Under the pieces are notes generated by a model. The model did no database searches. It had not been told where the DNA came from and saw only the letters and a list, made by a program, of their open reading frames with translations. Position numbers and translations under genes: made by a program. Shown piece by piece: positions 1 through 7,443 of a stretch of DNA of 64,000 nucleotides. Where the stretch lies: positions 744,001-808,000 of the forward strand of contig NZ_BBRL01000004.1 in NCBI RefSeq assembly GCF_002090135.1, given 5' to 3'. Numbering within the stretch: the first letter of the stretch is position 1; every line of letters starts with the position of its first letter. Source of the stretch: Demequina sp. NBRC 110055. Its GTDB lineage: Bacteria > Actinomycetota > Actinomycetes > Actinomycetales > Demequinaceae.

Positions 1-54
1 GTGCTGATCGCAGTGGGCATTGCGGCGTACGGCAGGCGTGACCTGCGCGGCTGA
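1..54 (+). CDS. 3' end of an unidentified CDS, possibly a membrane transport protein
   Basis: An open frame enters from the left edge and stops with TGA at 52-54. The visible tail is a short hydrophobic run followed by YGRRDLRG. A hydrophobic helix followed by RRD is a common end for ABC-2-type permeases, so that is the guess, but 17 residues cannot prove it. The start and most of the gene lie outside the window. Confidence 0.4.
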   Translation: MLIAVGIAAYGRRDLRG

Positions 55-84
55 CCCCTACCGTCGCGCCCACCCCCCTCGTGG

Positions 85-104
85 CGCACATGTCCGCATG
101 TGCG
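85..104. repeat. 8-bp inverted repeat in intergenic DNA
   Basis: CGCACATG at 85-92 is repeated inverted as CATGTGCG at 97-104 around a TCCG loop. It lies between the truncated upstream gene and the PAP2 phosphatase gene. There is no T-tract, so it could be a weak transcription end or an operator. The sequence does not decide which. Confidence 0.4.
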
Positions 105-179
105 GCGCCAGAGTGCGGTAAGTGCCGGATTCCGGGCCGCCAGGAGAGCGCCAAGGGGCGCGCAACGTAGGCTGACCCG

Positions 180-878
180 ATGCGTGACCAGTGGCTTCGT
201 CTCCCTCCCCTCGTCCGGGCCCTCGTCCCGGGTCTCATCGTCGCGGTGGTCTCGGCGTTCGCGTTCCTCGAACTGATGGACGTGGTGGTCGAGCAGGACG
301 AGTTCGTGCCGTGGGACGAGCCGCTCATTCAATGGTTCGCCGACCACCGCGTCGCGTGGCTGACCGCCGTCATGACCGTGATCACGACCGTCTTCGGGCC
401 CATCGTGTTGCCCATCCTGGTCGCGGTAGGCGCGGGATTCTGGCGCTGGAGATCGGGCTCGTGGCGCGATCCCGCGCTGCTCGTCGGGGCCATGATCGTC
501 TCGACGGTCATCACGCAGGTGGCCAAGATGGCCATCGGTCGTGCCCGGCCCTCCGAGGAGGTGCAGGCGGTGCCCGGCCTCGAGACCAGCTTCTCGTTCC
601 CCTCCGGCCACACCACGGGAGCCGCGACCCTCGTGCTCGTCACCGGCTACCTGCTGTGGCGCGGCGAACGTTCCCGGCACGCGCTGTGGTGGTGGGCGCT
701 GTCATCGGTGCTGGTCATCGGCATCGTGGGCCTGACCCGCATGTACCTCGGCTATCACTTCCTCACGGACGTCGCCGCCGGCGCGTGCGTGGGGCTGTTC
801 ACCCTGGGCCTGGTGGTGACCGTGGACCGGCTGATGGATCTCAAGCGAGACCTGCCGGAGGGTGCGCAACCGGCGTAG
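180..878 (+). CDS. PAP2-family membrane phosphatase
   Basis: A 232-residue multi-pass membrane protein carrying the three acid-phosphatase signature blocks of the PAP2/PgpB family: KMAIGRARP, FPSGHTT and TRMYLGYHFLTD. The two His residues and the flanking Arg/Asp supply the phosphoryl-transfer site, which in this family faces outward. Such enzymes remove phosphate from lipid phosphates (phosphatidate, phosphatidylglycerophosphate or undecaprenyl diphosphate); the substrate cannot be read from the sequence. About six membrane segments fit the family length. TAGGCT at 168-173 lies exactly six bases before the ATG with no clear ribosome-binding site, suggesting a leaderless transcript. The gene converges on the downstream acetyltransferase gene with a 22-bp gap. 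Confidence 0.9.
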   Translation: MRDQWLRLPPLVRALVPGLIVAVVSAFAFLELMDVVVEQDEFVPWDEPLIQWFADHRVAWLTAVMTVITTVFGPIVLPILVAVGAGFWRWRSGSWRDPALLVGAMIVSTVITQVAKMAIGRARPSEEVQAVPGLETSFSFPSGHTTGAATLVLVTGYLLWRGERSRHALWWWALSSVLVIGIVGLTRMYLGYHFLTDVAAGACVGLFTLGLVVTVDRLMDLKRDLPEGAQPA

Positions 879-900
879 GCCCCTGCCGTTCCCTGCGCCG

Positions 901-1359
901 CTAACGGACCTCGCGCGTCATGAACCGGCTGAGGGGATCGGGCCCGTAGTCCGCGAACGGCGGGCAGTTCACGAACCCGTGGCGCTCGTAGAGCCGATGC
1001 GCCGGCCAGAACGGCTCGTCCCTCCCTGTCTCGAGGCTCACCCTGGCGTAACCACGCTCGCGGGAGGCGCGCAGGATTTCTCCTAGGAGTGCCGTCGCGA
1101 CTCCGCGGCCACGCGCGGCATCGGCCGTCCTCATCGACTTCACCTCGCCGTGCGCATGGTCGAGTTCTTTCAGCGCGCCGATGCCCAGCAGCGTGCCGTC
1201 CTCCCAGGCCGTCCACACCGTGATGTCCGGACCGCGCAAGGAATCGAGGGGGAGGGCGTGGACGGACTCGGCCGGTGACCCTGCATGCATGGCCTCAAGG
1301 TGTGCGGCGAGCAGTGCGTGCACCTGGGGTCGGCTGAGGTCGTCGATCTCGATCTCCAC
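901..1359 (-). CDS. GNAT-family N-acetyltransferase
   Basis: A 152-residue GNAT-fold protein. The acetyl-CoA-binding pyrophosphate loop is visible as ARGRGVATALL, preceded by the beta strand containing GEVKSMRT and followed by LYERHGF near the C-terminus. The pattern ESVHAL...TVWTAWEDG...GALKEL is typical of a widespread actinobacterial GNAT subgroup whose acceptor substrate is unknown. The GTG at 1359 is preferred over a start further upstream: the upstream extension is low-complexity and runs into the divergent gene, and CACACT sits six bases before this GTG as a leaderless -10 element. It is divergent from the small membrane protein gene at 1438. Confidence 0.85.
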   Translation of the reverse strand: MEIEIDDLSRPQVHALLAAHLEAMHAGSPAESVHALPLDSLRGPDITVWTAWEDGTLLGIGALKELDHAHGEVKSMRTADAARGRGVATALLGEILRASRERGYARVSLETGRDEPFWPAHRLYERHGFVNCPPFADYGPDPLSRFMTREVR

Positions 1360-1437
1360 GCCTGGAGTGTGCCACGCGGTACGCCTGTGAGGGGCCGCGT
1401 GCACCGCGTCGTGTCCCGGCGGCGCTACTCTCACCGC

Positions 1438-1629
1438 ATGGGAACGACTGCGTGGATCGTGATCGCCGGCATCGTGGCGATCGCGACGATCATCGCGTAC
1501 GTGGTGCGCCATCGCGACCGCTGGCCGCAGGCGATCTTCGTGGGCCTCGGAGTCTTCGTCTTGCTCTTCGCCGTGAAATGGGGCATCGACGAGATCACCT
1601 CGTTTGTGTGGATCCCCGCCGAAGGATAG
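1438..1629 (+). CDS. small two-helix membrane protein
   Basis: A 63-residue protein with two predicted membrane helices (about residues 5-24 and 33-50) separated by the charged loop RHRDRW, leaving both ends on the same side of the membrane. No family is recognised. The ATG at 1438 is chosen because TACTCT at 1426-1431 lies exactly six bases upstream, matching the leaderless promoter pattern seen elsewhere in the window. A longer in-frame start exists but would run through the promoter of the divergent acetyltransferase gene. Confidence 0.65.
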   Translation: MGTTAWIVIAGIVAIATIIAYVVRHRDRWPQAIFVGLGVFVLLFAVKWGIDEITSFVWIPAEG

Positions 1630-1690
1630 GCCCGGCGAGCCGGTTCGGTCACGTTTCGATCACGGCACGCGGGCGCTCGTCACGGGCCTG

Positions 1691-1720
1691 TTGCACGCGT
1701 GTTAACAGTGGTCGCACTCT
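1691..1720 (+). promoter_or_regulatory. possible promoter of the dpp operon
   Basis: TTGCAC (1691-1696) and CACTCT (1715-1720) are separated by 18 bp, about 95 bp upstream of dppA. TTAACA at 1702 and TAGGAA at 1745 are alternatives, so the true start is uncertain. No operator palindrome was evident in the 184-bp gap. Confidence 0.3.
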
Positions 1721-1813
1721 GTGAGAACTGAGCGTTCTCCCTGCTAGGAATGAAGGCGCGGAGCCTCCCTCAACCCGGGGGCGGCAACCGTCTCATCCAG
1801 GAGGGACCCATCC

Positions 1814-3484
1814 ATGTTCAACCCGTCTAGCCGTCGCCGTGCAGCAGCGTTTGCCACGGTGGCCGTCGCCGCGTTCTCGCTCGCGGCCTGCTCCGACAGC
1901 GACCCCGAGTCGAGCTCGACCGCCTCCGCAGGAGCGGAGTCGAGCGGCGGTGGGGAGCCGATCATCGTCGGCACCACCGACAAGATCACGACCATCGACC
2001 CCGCGGGCTCGTACGACAACGGCTCGTTCGCGGTGATGAACCAGGTGTACCCGTTCCTTCTCAACACCCCGCTGGGCAGCCCCGACGTGGAGCCCGACAT
2101 CGCCGAGTCGGCCGAGTTCACCGCCCCCACCGAGTACACCGTGACGCTGAAGAGCGGGCTGACCTTCGCGAACGGCAACGACCTGACGTCGTCGGACGTG
2201 AAGTTCACGTTCGACCGCATGCTCGCGATCTTCGAGTCCGGTGCTGATGGCGGCAACGGCCCCGGTTCGCTGCTGTACAACCTCGACTCTGTGGACGCCG
2301 TCGACGACACGACCGTCGTGTTCCACCTGAAGTCGGAGAACGACCAGGTGTTCCCGCAGATCCTGTCGAGCCCCGCCGGCCCCATCGTCGACGAGGACGT
2401 CTTCGCTGCCGATGCCCTGACCCCCGATGACGACATCGTCGCCGGGGGCGCCTTCGCCGGCCCGTACACGATCGCCGACTACGACATGAACAACCTGGTG
2501 AGCTACGAGGCGAACCCCGACTACCAGGGTCTGCTCGGCGCGCCCAAGACCGACATCGTCGACGTGAAGTACTACGCGGATGAGTCGAACCTCAAGCTCG
2601 ACGTCCAGGAGGGCAACATCGATGTGGCCTTCCGCTCGCTGTCGGCCACCGACATCGAGGACCTGCGTGGAGACGACGGCGTTCAGGTGCTCGACGGCCC
2701 CGGCGGCGAGATCCGCTACATCGTCTTCAACTTCGACACCATGCCCTACGGTGCGACGACCGCCGAAGCCGACGAGGCCATGGCTCTCGCGGTCCGCCAG
2801 GCCGCCGCGGACATCATCGACCGCCAGGCGATCGCCGACCAGGTTTACCGCGGCACCTACACGCCGCTGTACTCCTACGTCCCTGACGGCCTCACCGGTG
2901 CGACCGAGTCGCTCAAGGAGATGTACGGCGACGGCGCGGGCGCTCCCGACCTCGACAAGGCCGCCGCGACCCTCGAGGACGCCGGCGTGGAGACGCCCGT
3001 CGCACTGAGCCTGCAATACAACCCCGACCACTACGGTGCGGGCTCGGCCGACGAGTACGCGCTGATCAAGGACCAGCTCGAGTCCTCGGGCCTGTTCACC
3101 GTCGACCTCCAGTCGACCGAGTGGGTGCAGTACGCCCAGGACCGCACCTCCGACGTGTACCCGTCGTACCAGCTGGGCTGGTTCCCGGACTACTCGGATG
3201 CGGACAACTACCTCACGCCCTTCTTCCTCACGGAGAACTTCTTGGGCAACCACTACTCCAACCCGGAGGTGGACGAGATGATCCTCGCGCAGGCCACGAC
3301 GGCCGACCCGGATGAGCGCGCCGCGCTGATCGGCGAGATCCAGGACGCCGTCGCCGCTGACCTGTCGACCCTGCCGCTGCTGCAGGGCGCCCAGGTCGCG
3401 GTCACCGGCACCGATGTCTCGGGTGCCGCGGACACCCTCGACGCCTCGTTCAAGTTCCGCTACGGGGCTCTGTCCAAGGGCTGA
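1814..3484 (+). CDS. dppA: peptide ABC transporter substrate-binding lipoprotein
   Basis: A 556-residue member of the SBP_bac_5 (DppA/OppA) family. The N-terminus is a lipoprotein signal: Arg-rich start, hydrophobic stretch and lipobox LAAC at about residues 24-27, so the mature protein is tethered by its Cys to the outer membrane face. A Ser/Glu-rich linker follows, then the two-lobed binding domain with the family landmark TLKSGLTFANG...DVKFTFDR. It captures oligopeptides (or heme or other solutes in some relatives) for the downstream permease. AGGAGGG a few bases before the ATG fixes the start. A hairpin separates it from the permease genes. The order matches M. tuberculosis dppA-D (Rv3666c-Rv3663c). 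Confidence 0.92.
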   Translation: MFNPSSRRRAAAFATVAVAAFSLAACSDSDPESSSTASAGAESSGGGEPIIVGTTDKITTIDPAGSYDNGSFAVMNQVYPFLLNTPLGSPDVEPDIAESAEFTAPTEYTVTLKSGLTFANGNDLTSSDVKFTFDRMLAIFESGADGGNGPGSLLYNLDSVDAVDDTTVVFHLKSENDQVFPQILSSPAGPIVDEDVFAADALTPDDDIVAGGAFAGPYTIADYDMNNLVSYEANPDYQGLLGAPKTDIVDVKYYADESNLKLDVQEGNIDVAFRSLSATDIEDLRGDDGVQVLDGPGGEIRYIVFNFDTMPYGATTAEADEAMALAVRQAAADIIDRQAIADQVYRGTYTPLYSYVPDGLTGATESLKEMYGDGAGAPDLDKAAATLEDAGVETPVALSLQYNPDHYGAGSADEYALIKDQLESSGLFTVDLQSTEWVQYAQDRTSDVYPSYQLGWFPDYSDADNYLTPFFLTENFLGNHYSNPEVDEMILAQATTADPDERAALIGEIQDAVAADLSTLPLLQGAQVAVTGTDVSGAADTLDASFKFRYGALSKG

Positions 3485-3494
3485 TGCATGAGCT

Positions 3495-3520
3495 CGGGGG
3501 CCGGGGCAACCCGGCCCCCG
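3495..3520 (+). terminator. intra-operon hairpin (attenuator or mRNA stabiliser)
   Basis: An 11-bp G/C stem, CGGGGGCCGGG (3495-3505) against CCCGGCCCCCG (3510-3520), is closed by a GCAA tetraloop of the stable GNRA class. It sits between dppA and dppB with no T-tract. Such hairpins commonly raise binding-protein mRNA over the membrane subunits; that role is inferred. Confidence 0.6.
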
Positions 3521-3572
3521 ACGCCGTGCCCACCCCACCCCACGCCGCGTGAGCGGCGAGCAAGGACACCTC

Positions 3573-4658
3573 ATGACCACCACCGCACCCGTCGCCGCAG
3601 GGCCCAAGCCTGCCGCGACAGCGAAGAAGTCTCGCGGGGGATCCCTCGGCCGGTACATCGCCGTACGCGCCCTGCTGATCATCCCCACCGTATGGATTCT
3701 CGTCACCACCGTCTTCGTGCTGATGCGCGCGACGGGCGACCCCATCACCGCCGCGCTCGGCGGGCGTTTGCCCGCCGACCAGCTCGCCGAGCGTGTGCAC
3801 GAGGCCGGCTATGACCGACCCCTGATCGTTCAGTACCTGGAGTACCTCGGCAACATCCTCACCGGCGACTTCGGCACCGCGCTGTCCGACCACCGCCCCG
3901 TCACCGAGATCATCACGACCTTCGGTGCCGCCACCCTCGAGCTCGCGTTCTACGCGCTCATCATCGCCTTCGCCGTGGGCATCCCGCTGGGAAGGATGGC
4001 CGCCTTTCGCCGGGATCGGTGGCCCGATGCGACGGCCAGGCTGGGGGCGATCGTCGCGTATGCGACGCCCGTGTTTTTCGCGGGGCTGCTCCTCAAGCTG
4101 ATCTTCTCGGTATGGCTGGGCTGGTTCCCCGTCGCCGGGCGGGCGGATACGCGCAGCGAACTCACCCTTCAGCGCCTGGACGGCGCGACCGGCATCTATC
4201 TGATCGACGCTGTCCGCACGGGGGACTGGGACATCATCAGCGACGTGCTCCTGCACGCCGTGCTCCCGGCGCTCGCACTGGGCCTCCTCACCGCCGGCGT
4301 CTTCCTGCGCGTGGTGCGCACCAATGTCATCTCGACGCTCGGCGCCGGCTACGTGGGGGCGGCGCGTTCACGGGGCGTGTCCGAGCGGCGGCTGCTACGC
4401 AAGCACGCGTACCGTCCGGCGCTCATCCCCATCGTCACCGTGGTGGGTCTGCAGATCGCCATGTTGCTCTCCGGTGCGGTCCTCACGGAGACCACCTTCG
4501 AGTGGAAGGGGCTGGGCTTCCAGCTCGCCGAGTACCTCACCGCGCGCGACTTCGTGGCCGTCCAGGGCATCGTCGCCTTCCTCGCCGTCGTCGTGGCGCT
4601 GACGAACTTCATCGTCGATGTCATCGCGGCGCTGATCGACCCGAGGGTGAGGTACTGA
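3573..4658 (+). CDS. dppB: peptide ABC transporter permease, DppB type
   Basis: A 361-residue inner-membrane permease of the binding-protein-dependent family. The N-terminal helix with LIIPTVWILVTTVFVLMR and the fixed-length periplasmic segment are typical of DppB/OppB. The EAA loop that contacts the ATPase is recognisable at GAARSRGVSERRLLRKHAYR, followed by the last helices. It should pair with DppC to form the channel. The ATG at 3573 follows AAGGA; an in-frame ATG 24 bases upstream lacks such a signal. The stop is one base before the dppC start, so the two are probably translationally coupled. Confidence 0.9.
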   Translation: MTTTAPVAAGPKPAATAKKSRGGSLGRYIAVRALLIIPTVWILVTTVFVLMRATGDPITAALGGRLPADQLAERVHEAGYDRPLIVQYLEYLGNILTGDFGTALSDHRPVTEIITTFGAATLELAFYALIIAFAVGIPLGRMAAFRRDRWPDATARLGAIVAYATPVFFAGLLLKLIFSVWLGWFPVAGRADTRSELTLQRLDGATGIYLIDAVRTGDWDIISDVLLHAVLPALALGLLTAGVFLRVVRTNVISTLGAGYVGAARSRGVSERRLLRKHAYRPALIPIVTVVGLQIAMLLSGAVLTETTFEWKGLGFQLAEYLTARDFVAVQGIVAFLAVVVALTNFIVDVIAALIDPRVRY

Positions 4659-4659
4659 C

Positions 4660-5706
4660 ATGGCCACCACCGCATCGGCCCGCCCCTCGCTCTTCCAGCG
4701 TCTGCCGGTCATCTCCCAGGTGCGTTCCTCGGTCGGACTGCAGCGCGGCATGCTCATCGCAGGCCTCCTCCTCACCGGCATCTTCGTCCTCACCGCGATC
4801 TTCGCCCCACTGCTCGCGCCCTACGGCTTTGCGCAGCTGCGCGACGACGACGGTGCATTCGGGGCCCTCCAGGAACCCTCTGCGGCGCACCTCCTCGGCA
4901 CCACGACGGGCGGCTACGACGTCCTGTCCCGCCTCATCTGGGGAGCGCGCACCGCGCTGTACGTCATCGTGGTCGCGGTCATTGCCTCCATCGTGGTCGG
5001 CGTCGCCTTGGGTCTCATCGCGGGGTACTTCGGCGGCTGGCTCGACCGCATCCTGGTGGTGGTGGCCGATGCGCTGTACAGCTTCCCGTCGCTGCTCCTC
5101 GCGATCGTGGTCGCCATCGTCGTCTCGGGAGGCCAGTCGTCGATGTGGGGCGGCATCCTCGCCGCCGCGCTGTCGATCACGGTGATCTTCATCCCGCAGT
5201 ACCTGCGCGTGACGCGCGCCGAGGTGGTACGCATCAAGTCCGAGCCCTTCGTGGAGTCCGCGAGGGTCATCGGCGCGAGTCACGCGCGCATCATGACCCG
5301 CCACGTGCTGCGCAACTCGACCCGCACCCTGCCGCTGATCATCACCCTCAACGCCTCGGAAGCGATTCTCACGCTCGCCGCGCTGGGATTCCTGGGCTTC
5401 GGCATCGAGCCGACCGCCGCGGCCGAGTGGGGCTACGACCTCAACAGGGCGGTGTCCGACGTCACGAGCGGCATCTGGTGGACCGCACTGTTCCCCGGCC
5501 TCGCCATCGTCCTGTCGGTGATGGGCCTCACCCTCGTGGGCGAAAGCCTCAACGACCTCGCCGATCCTCGTTTGCGTCGCCGCGCCGCGGGAGGCGAGCC
5601 CGCAGAGGACCTGCTCGCTCCCGAGGGTGACCCCGGATCCGGTGACGGCGACACGGACCTCGCCGAGGCATCGGCCACCCCCATGACGAAGGAGGGCACC
5701 GTATGA
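4660..5706 (+). CDS. dppC: peptide ABC transporter permease, DppC type
   Basis: A 348-residue permease with the DppC/OppC layout: cytoplasmic N-terminus, first helix, a soluble segment containing HLLGTTTGGYDVLSRLIWG, then five more helices. The EAA loop reads ESARVIGASHARIMTRHVLRN and the family motif LGFLGFGI follows. An acidic tail of about 40 residues (GDPGSGDGDTD) extends past the last helix and is longer than usual. The TGA overlaps the ATG of dppD (ATGA), indicating tight coupling of channel and motor subunits. Confidence 0.9.
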   Translation: MATTASARPSLFQRLPVISQVRSSVGLQRGMLIAGLLLTGIFVLTAIFAPLLAPYGFAQLRDDDGAFGALQEPSAAHLLGTTTGGYDVLSRLIWGARTALYVIVVAVIASIVVGVALGLIAGYFGGWLDRILVVVADALYSFPSLLLAIVVAIVVSGGQSSMWGGILAAALSITVIFIPQYLRVTRAEVVRIKSEPFVESARVIGASHARIMTRHVLRNSTRTLPLIITLNASEAILTLAALGFLGFGIEPTAAAEWGYDLNRAVSDVTSGIWWTALFPGLAIVLSVMGLTLVGESLNDLADPRLRRRAAGGEPAEDLLAPEGDPGSGDGDTDLAEASATPMTKEGTV

Positions 5707-7382
5707 CCGACGTGGTGCAGATTCGCGACCTGTCCGTCACGTTTGCGACGGACGCCGGCGCGGTGAGAGCCGTCGACGGCGTCACCCTCGACGTCCACGC
5801 CGGCGAGGTCCTCGCCGTGGTGGGGGAGTCCGGATCGGGCAAGTCCGTGACGGCGTCATCGATCCTGGGGCTCTTGCCGGAAACCGCGAGCGTGGGCGGG
5901 GCCGTAGTCGTGACCGGCCGTGATGGTCACGAGGTCGACGTCGCGACCCTCAAGGGCGACGCCCTGCGCGAGCTTCGCGGCGAGACGGCCGCGATGGTGT
6001 TCCAGGAGCCGTCCACCTCGCTCAACCCCGTCTACACGGTGGGCTGGCAGATTGCCGAGGGCCTGCGCGCCCATCGTCGCATCTCGAAGAAGGCGGCCCG
6101 CGCGGAGGCCATCGACGTCATGAGGCGCGTGGGCATCCCCGATCCCGAGACGCGCGTGGACCACTATCCCCATCAGTTCTCGGGGGGACAGAAGCAGCGG
6201 GTGGTCATCGCCCAGGCGCTCGCCCTCAACCCCGGCGTGATCGTCGCCGACGAGCCCACCACGGCGCTCGACGTCACGGTGCAGGCGGAGATTCTCGACC
6301 TGCTACGTCGCTGCCGGGACGAGTTCGGCGCCGCGATCGTGCTGATCACCCACAATATGGGCGTGGTCGCGGATCTCGCCGACCGCGTGGCCGTGATGTA
6401 CCAGGGCAAGGTCGTGGAGCAGGCGGACGTGCGGGAGCTCTTCGCCGAGCCCCGTGAGGCCTACACGCGCCAGCTCCTGGGCTCGGTCCCCCGCATCGGC
6501 GTGGGGCTCGCGCGGGCCGCGGAGCGTGCCTCCCGGCGCTCGCCGGAGTGGGATGCGGCAGCGCCGGTGGTCGAGGCGCGCGACCTGCGGATCGTCTACC
6601 CCGGACGCCTTCGCCAGCCCGACTTTGTGGCCGTGGACGGCGTCTCGTTCGCGATCCGTCCCGGCGAGGTGCTGGGCCTGGTGGGTGAGTCCGGCTCCGG
6701 CAAGACGACGATCGGGCGCGCGATGGCGGGACTGACCCCCGTCAGCGGCGGATCGCTGTCGGTGCTGGGCGTGGAAATGCTCGCCGCGAAGGAGAGGGCC
6801 ATCCGCCCCATTCGCTCTCGCGTGGGTTTCGTGTTCCAGGATCCGGCGACCAGCTTCAATCCCTTGCTCACTATCGCGCAGTGCATCGCGGAGCCGCTGG
6901 TGGTGCATGGCCGCTTTCGCAACCCCGCCGCCGCGCGGGGTCGCGTGGACGAGCTGCTCGAGGCCGTCCAGCTGCCCCGCTCCTATGGCGATCGCTTCCC
7001 GCACGAGCTGTCCGGCGGCCAGCGTCAGCGCGCCTCGCTCGCGCGCGCCCTCGCCCTCGATCCCGAACTGTTGATCGCGGACGAGCCGACTTCAGCGCTC
7101 GACGTGTCCGTCCAGGCAAGAGTGCTGGACCTCTTCGACGAGCTGCACCGCGAGCTGGGATTCGCGGCGCTGTTCATCAGCCACGACCTCGCGGTGGTCG
7201 ACATGCTCGCTGACCGCATTGCGGTGCTTCATCGAGGGGCGTTGGTCGAGGAGGGGACGGGCGCGCGGGTGCTGGGCGACCCACAGGACCCGTACACGCA
7301 GCGCCTGCTCGCGTCCCTTCCCGTGCCCGATCCCGAGGAACAGGCACGGCGCCGAGCCGAGTGGGAGGCGATGCGGGCCTGA
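5703..7382 (+). CDS. dppD: fused dual ATPase subunit of the peptide ABC transporter (DppD-DppF)
   Basis: A 559-residue protein containing two complete ABC ATPases in tandem. The first has Walker A GESGSGKS (about residues 41-48), signature SGGQKQR and Walker B VIVADEPTTALD. The second has Walker A GESGSGKTT (from about 328), signature LSGGQRQR and Walker B LLIADEPTSALD. Each half also keeps the H-loop His (LITHN, FISHD). The fusion replaces the separate DppD and DppF of enteric bacteria and matches the single long DppD of mycobacteria. It powers solute import through DppB/DppC. It is the last gene of the operon and is followed by a strong inverted repeat. Confidence 0.93.
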   Translation: MTDVVQIRDLSVTFATDAGAVRAVDGVTLDVHAGEVLAVVGESGSGKSVTASSILGLLPETASVGGAVVVTGRDGHEVDVATLKGDALRELRGETAAMVFQEPSTSLNPVYTVGWQIAEGLRAHRRISKKAARAEAIDVMRRVGIPDPETRVDHYPHQFSGGQKQRVVIAQALALNPGVIVADEPTTALDVTVQAEILDLLRRCRDEFGAAIVLITHNMGVVADLADRVAVMYQGKVVEQADVRELFAEPREAYTRQLLGSVPRIGVGLARAAERASRRSPEWDAAAPVVEARDLRIVYPGRLRQPDFVAVDGVSFAIRPGEVLGLVGESGSGKTTIGRAMAGLTPVSGGSLSVLGVEMLAAKERAIRPIRSRVGFVFQDPATSFNPLLTIAQCIAEPLVVHGRFRNPAAARGRVDELLEAVQLPRSYGDRFPHELSGGQRQRASLARALALDPELLIADEPTSALDVSVQARVLDLFDELHRELGFAALFISHDLAVVDMLADRIAVLHRGALVEEGTGARVLGDPQDPYTQRLLASLPVPDPEEQARRRAEWEAMRA

Positions 7383-7389
7383 CGTGACA

Positions 7390-7423
7390 ACGCCGGCGTC
7401 CCAAGGAGGAAGGACGCCGGCGT
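7390..7423. terminator. bidirectional terminator between dppD and acs
   Basis: A perfect 12-bp stem, ACGCCGGCGTCC (7390-7401) against GGACGCCGGCGT (7412-7423), has a 10-base loop and lies in the 61-bp gap between convergent genes. There is no long T-run on either side, but G/C stems of this strength usually suffice in high-GC actinobacteria. Confidence 0.75.
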
Positions 7424-7443
7424 CGCGCTCAGTGCCTCAGCGC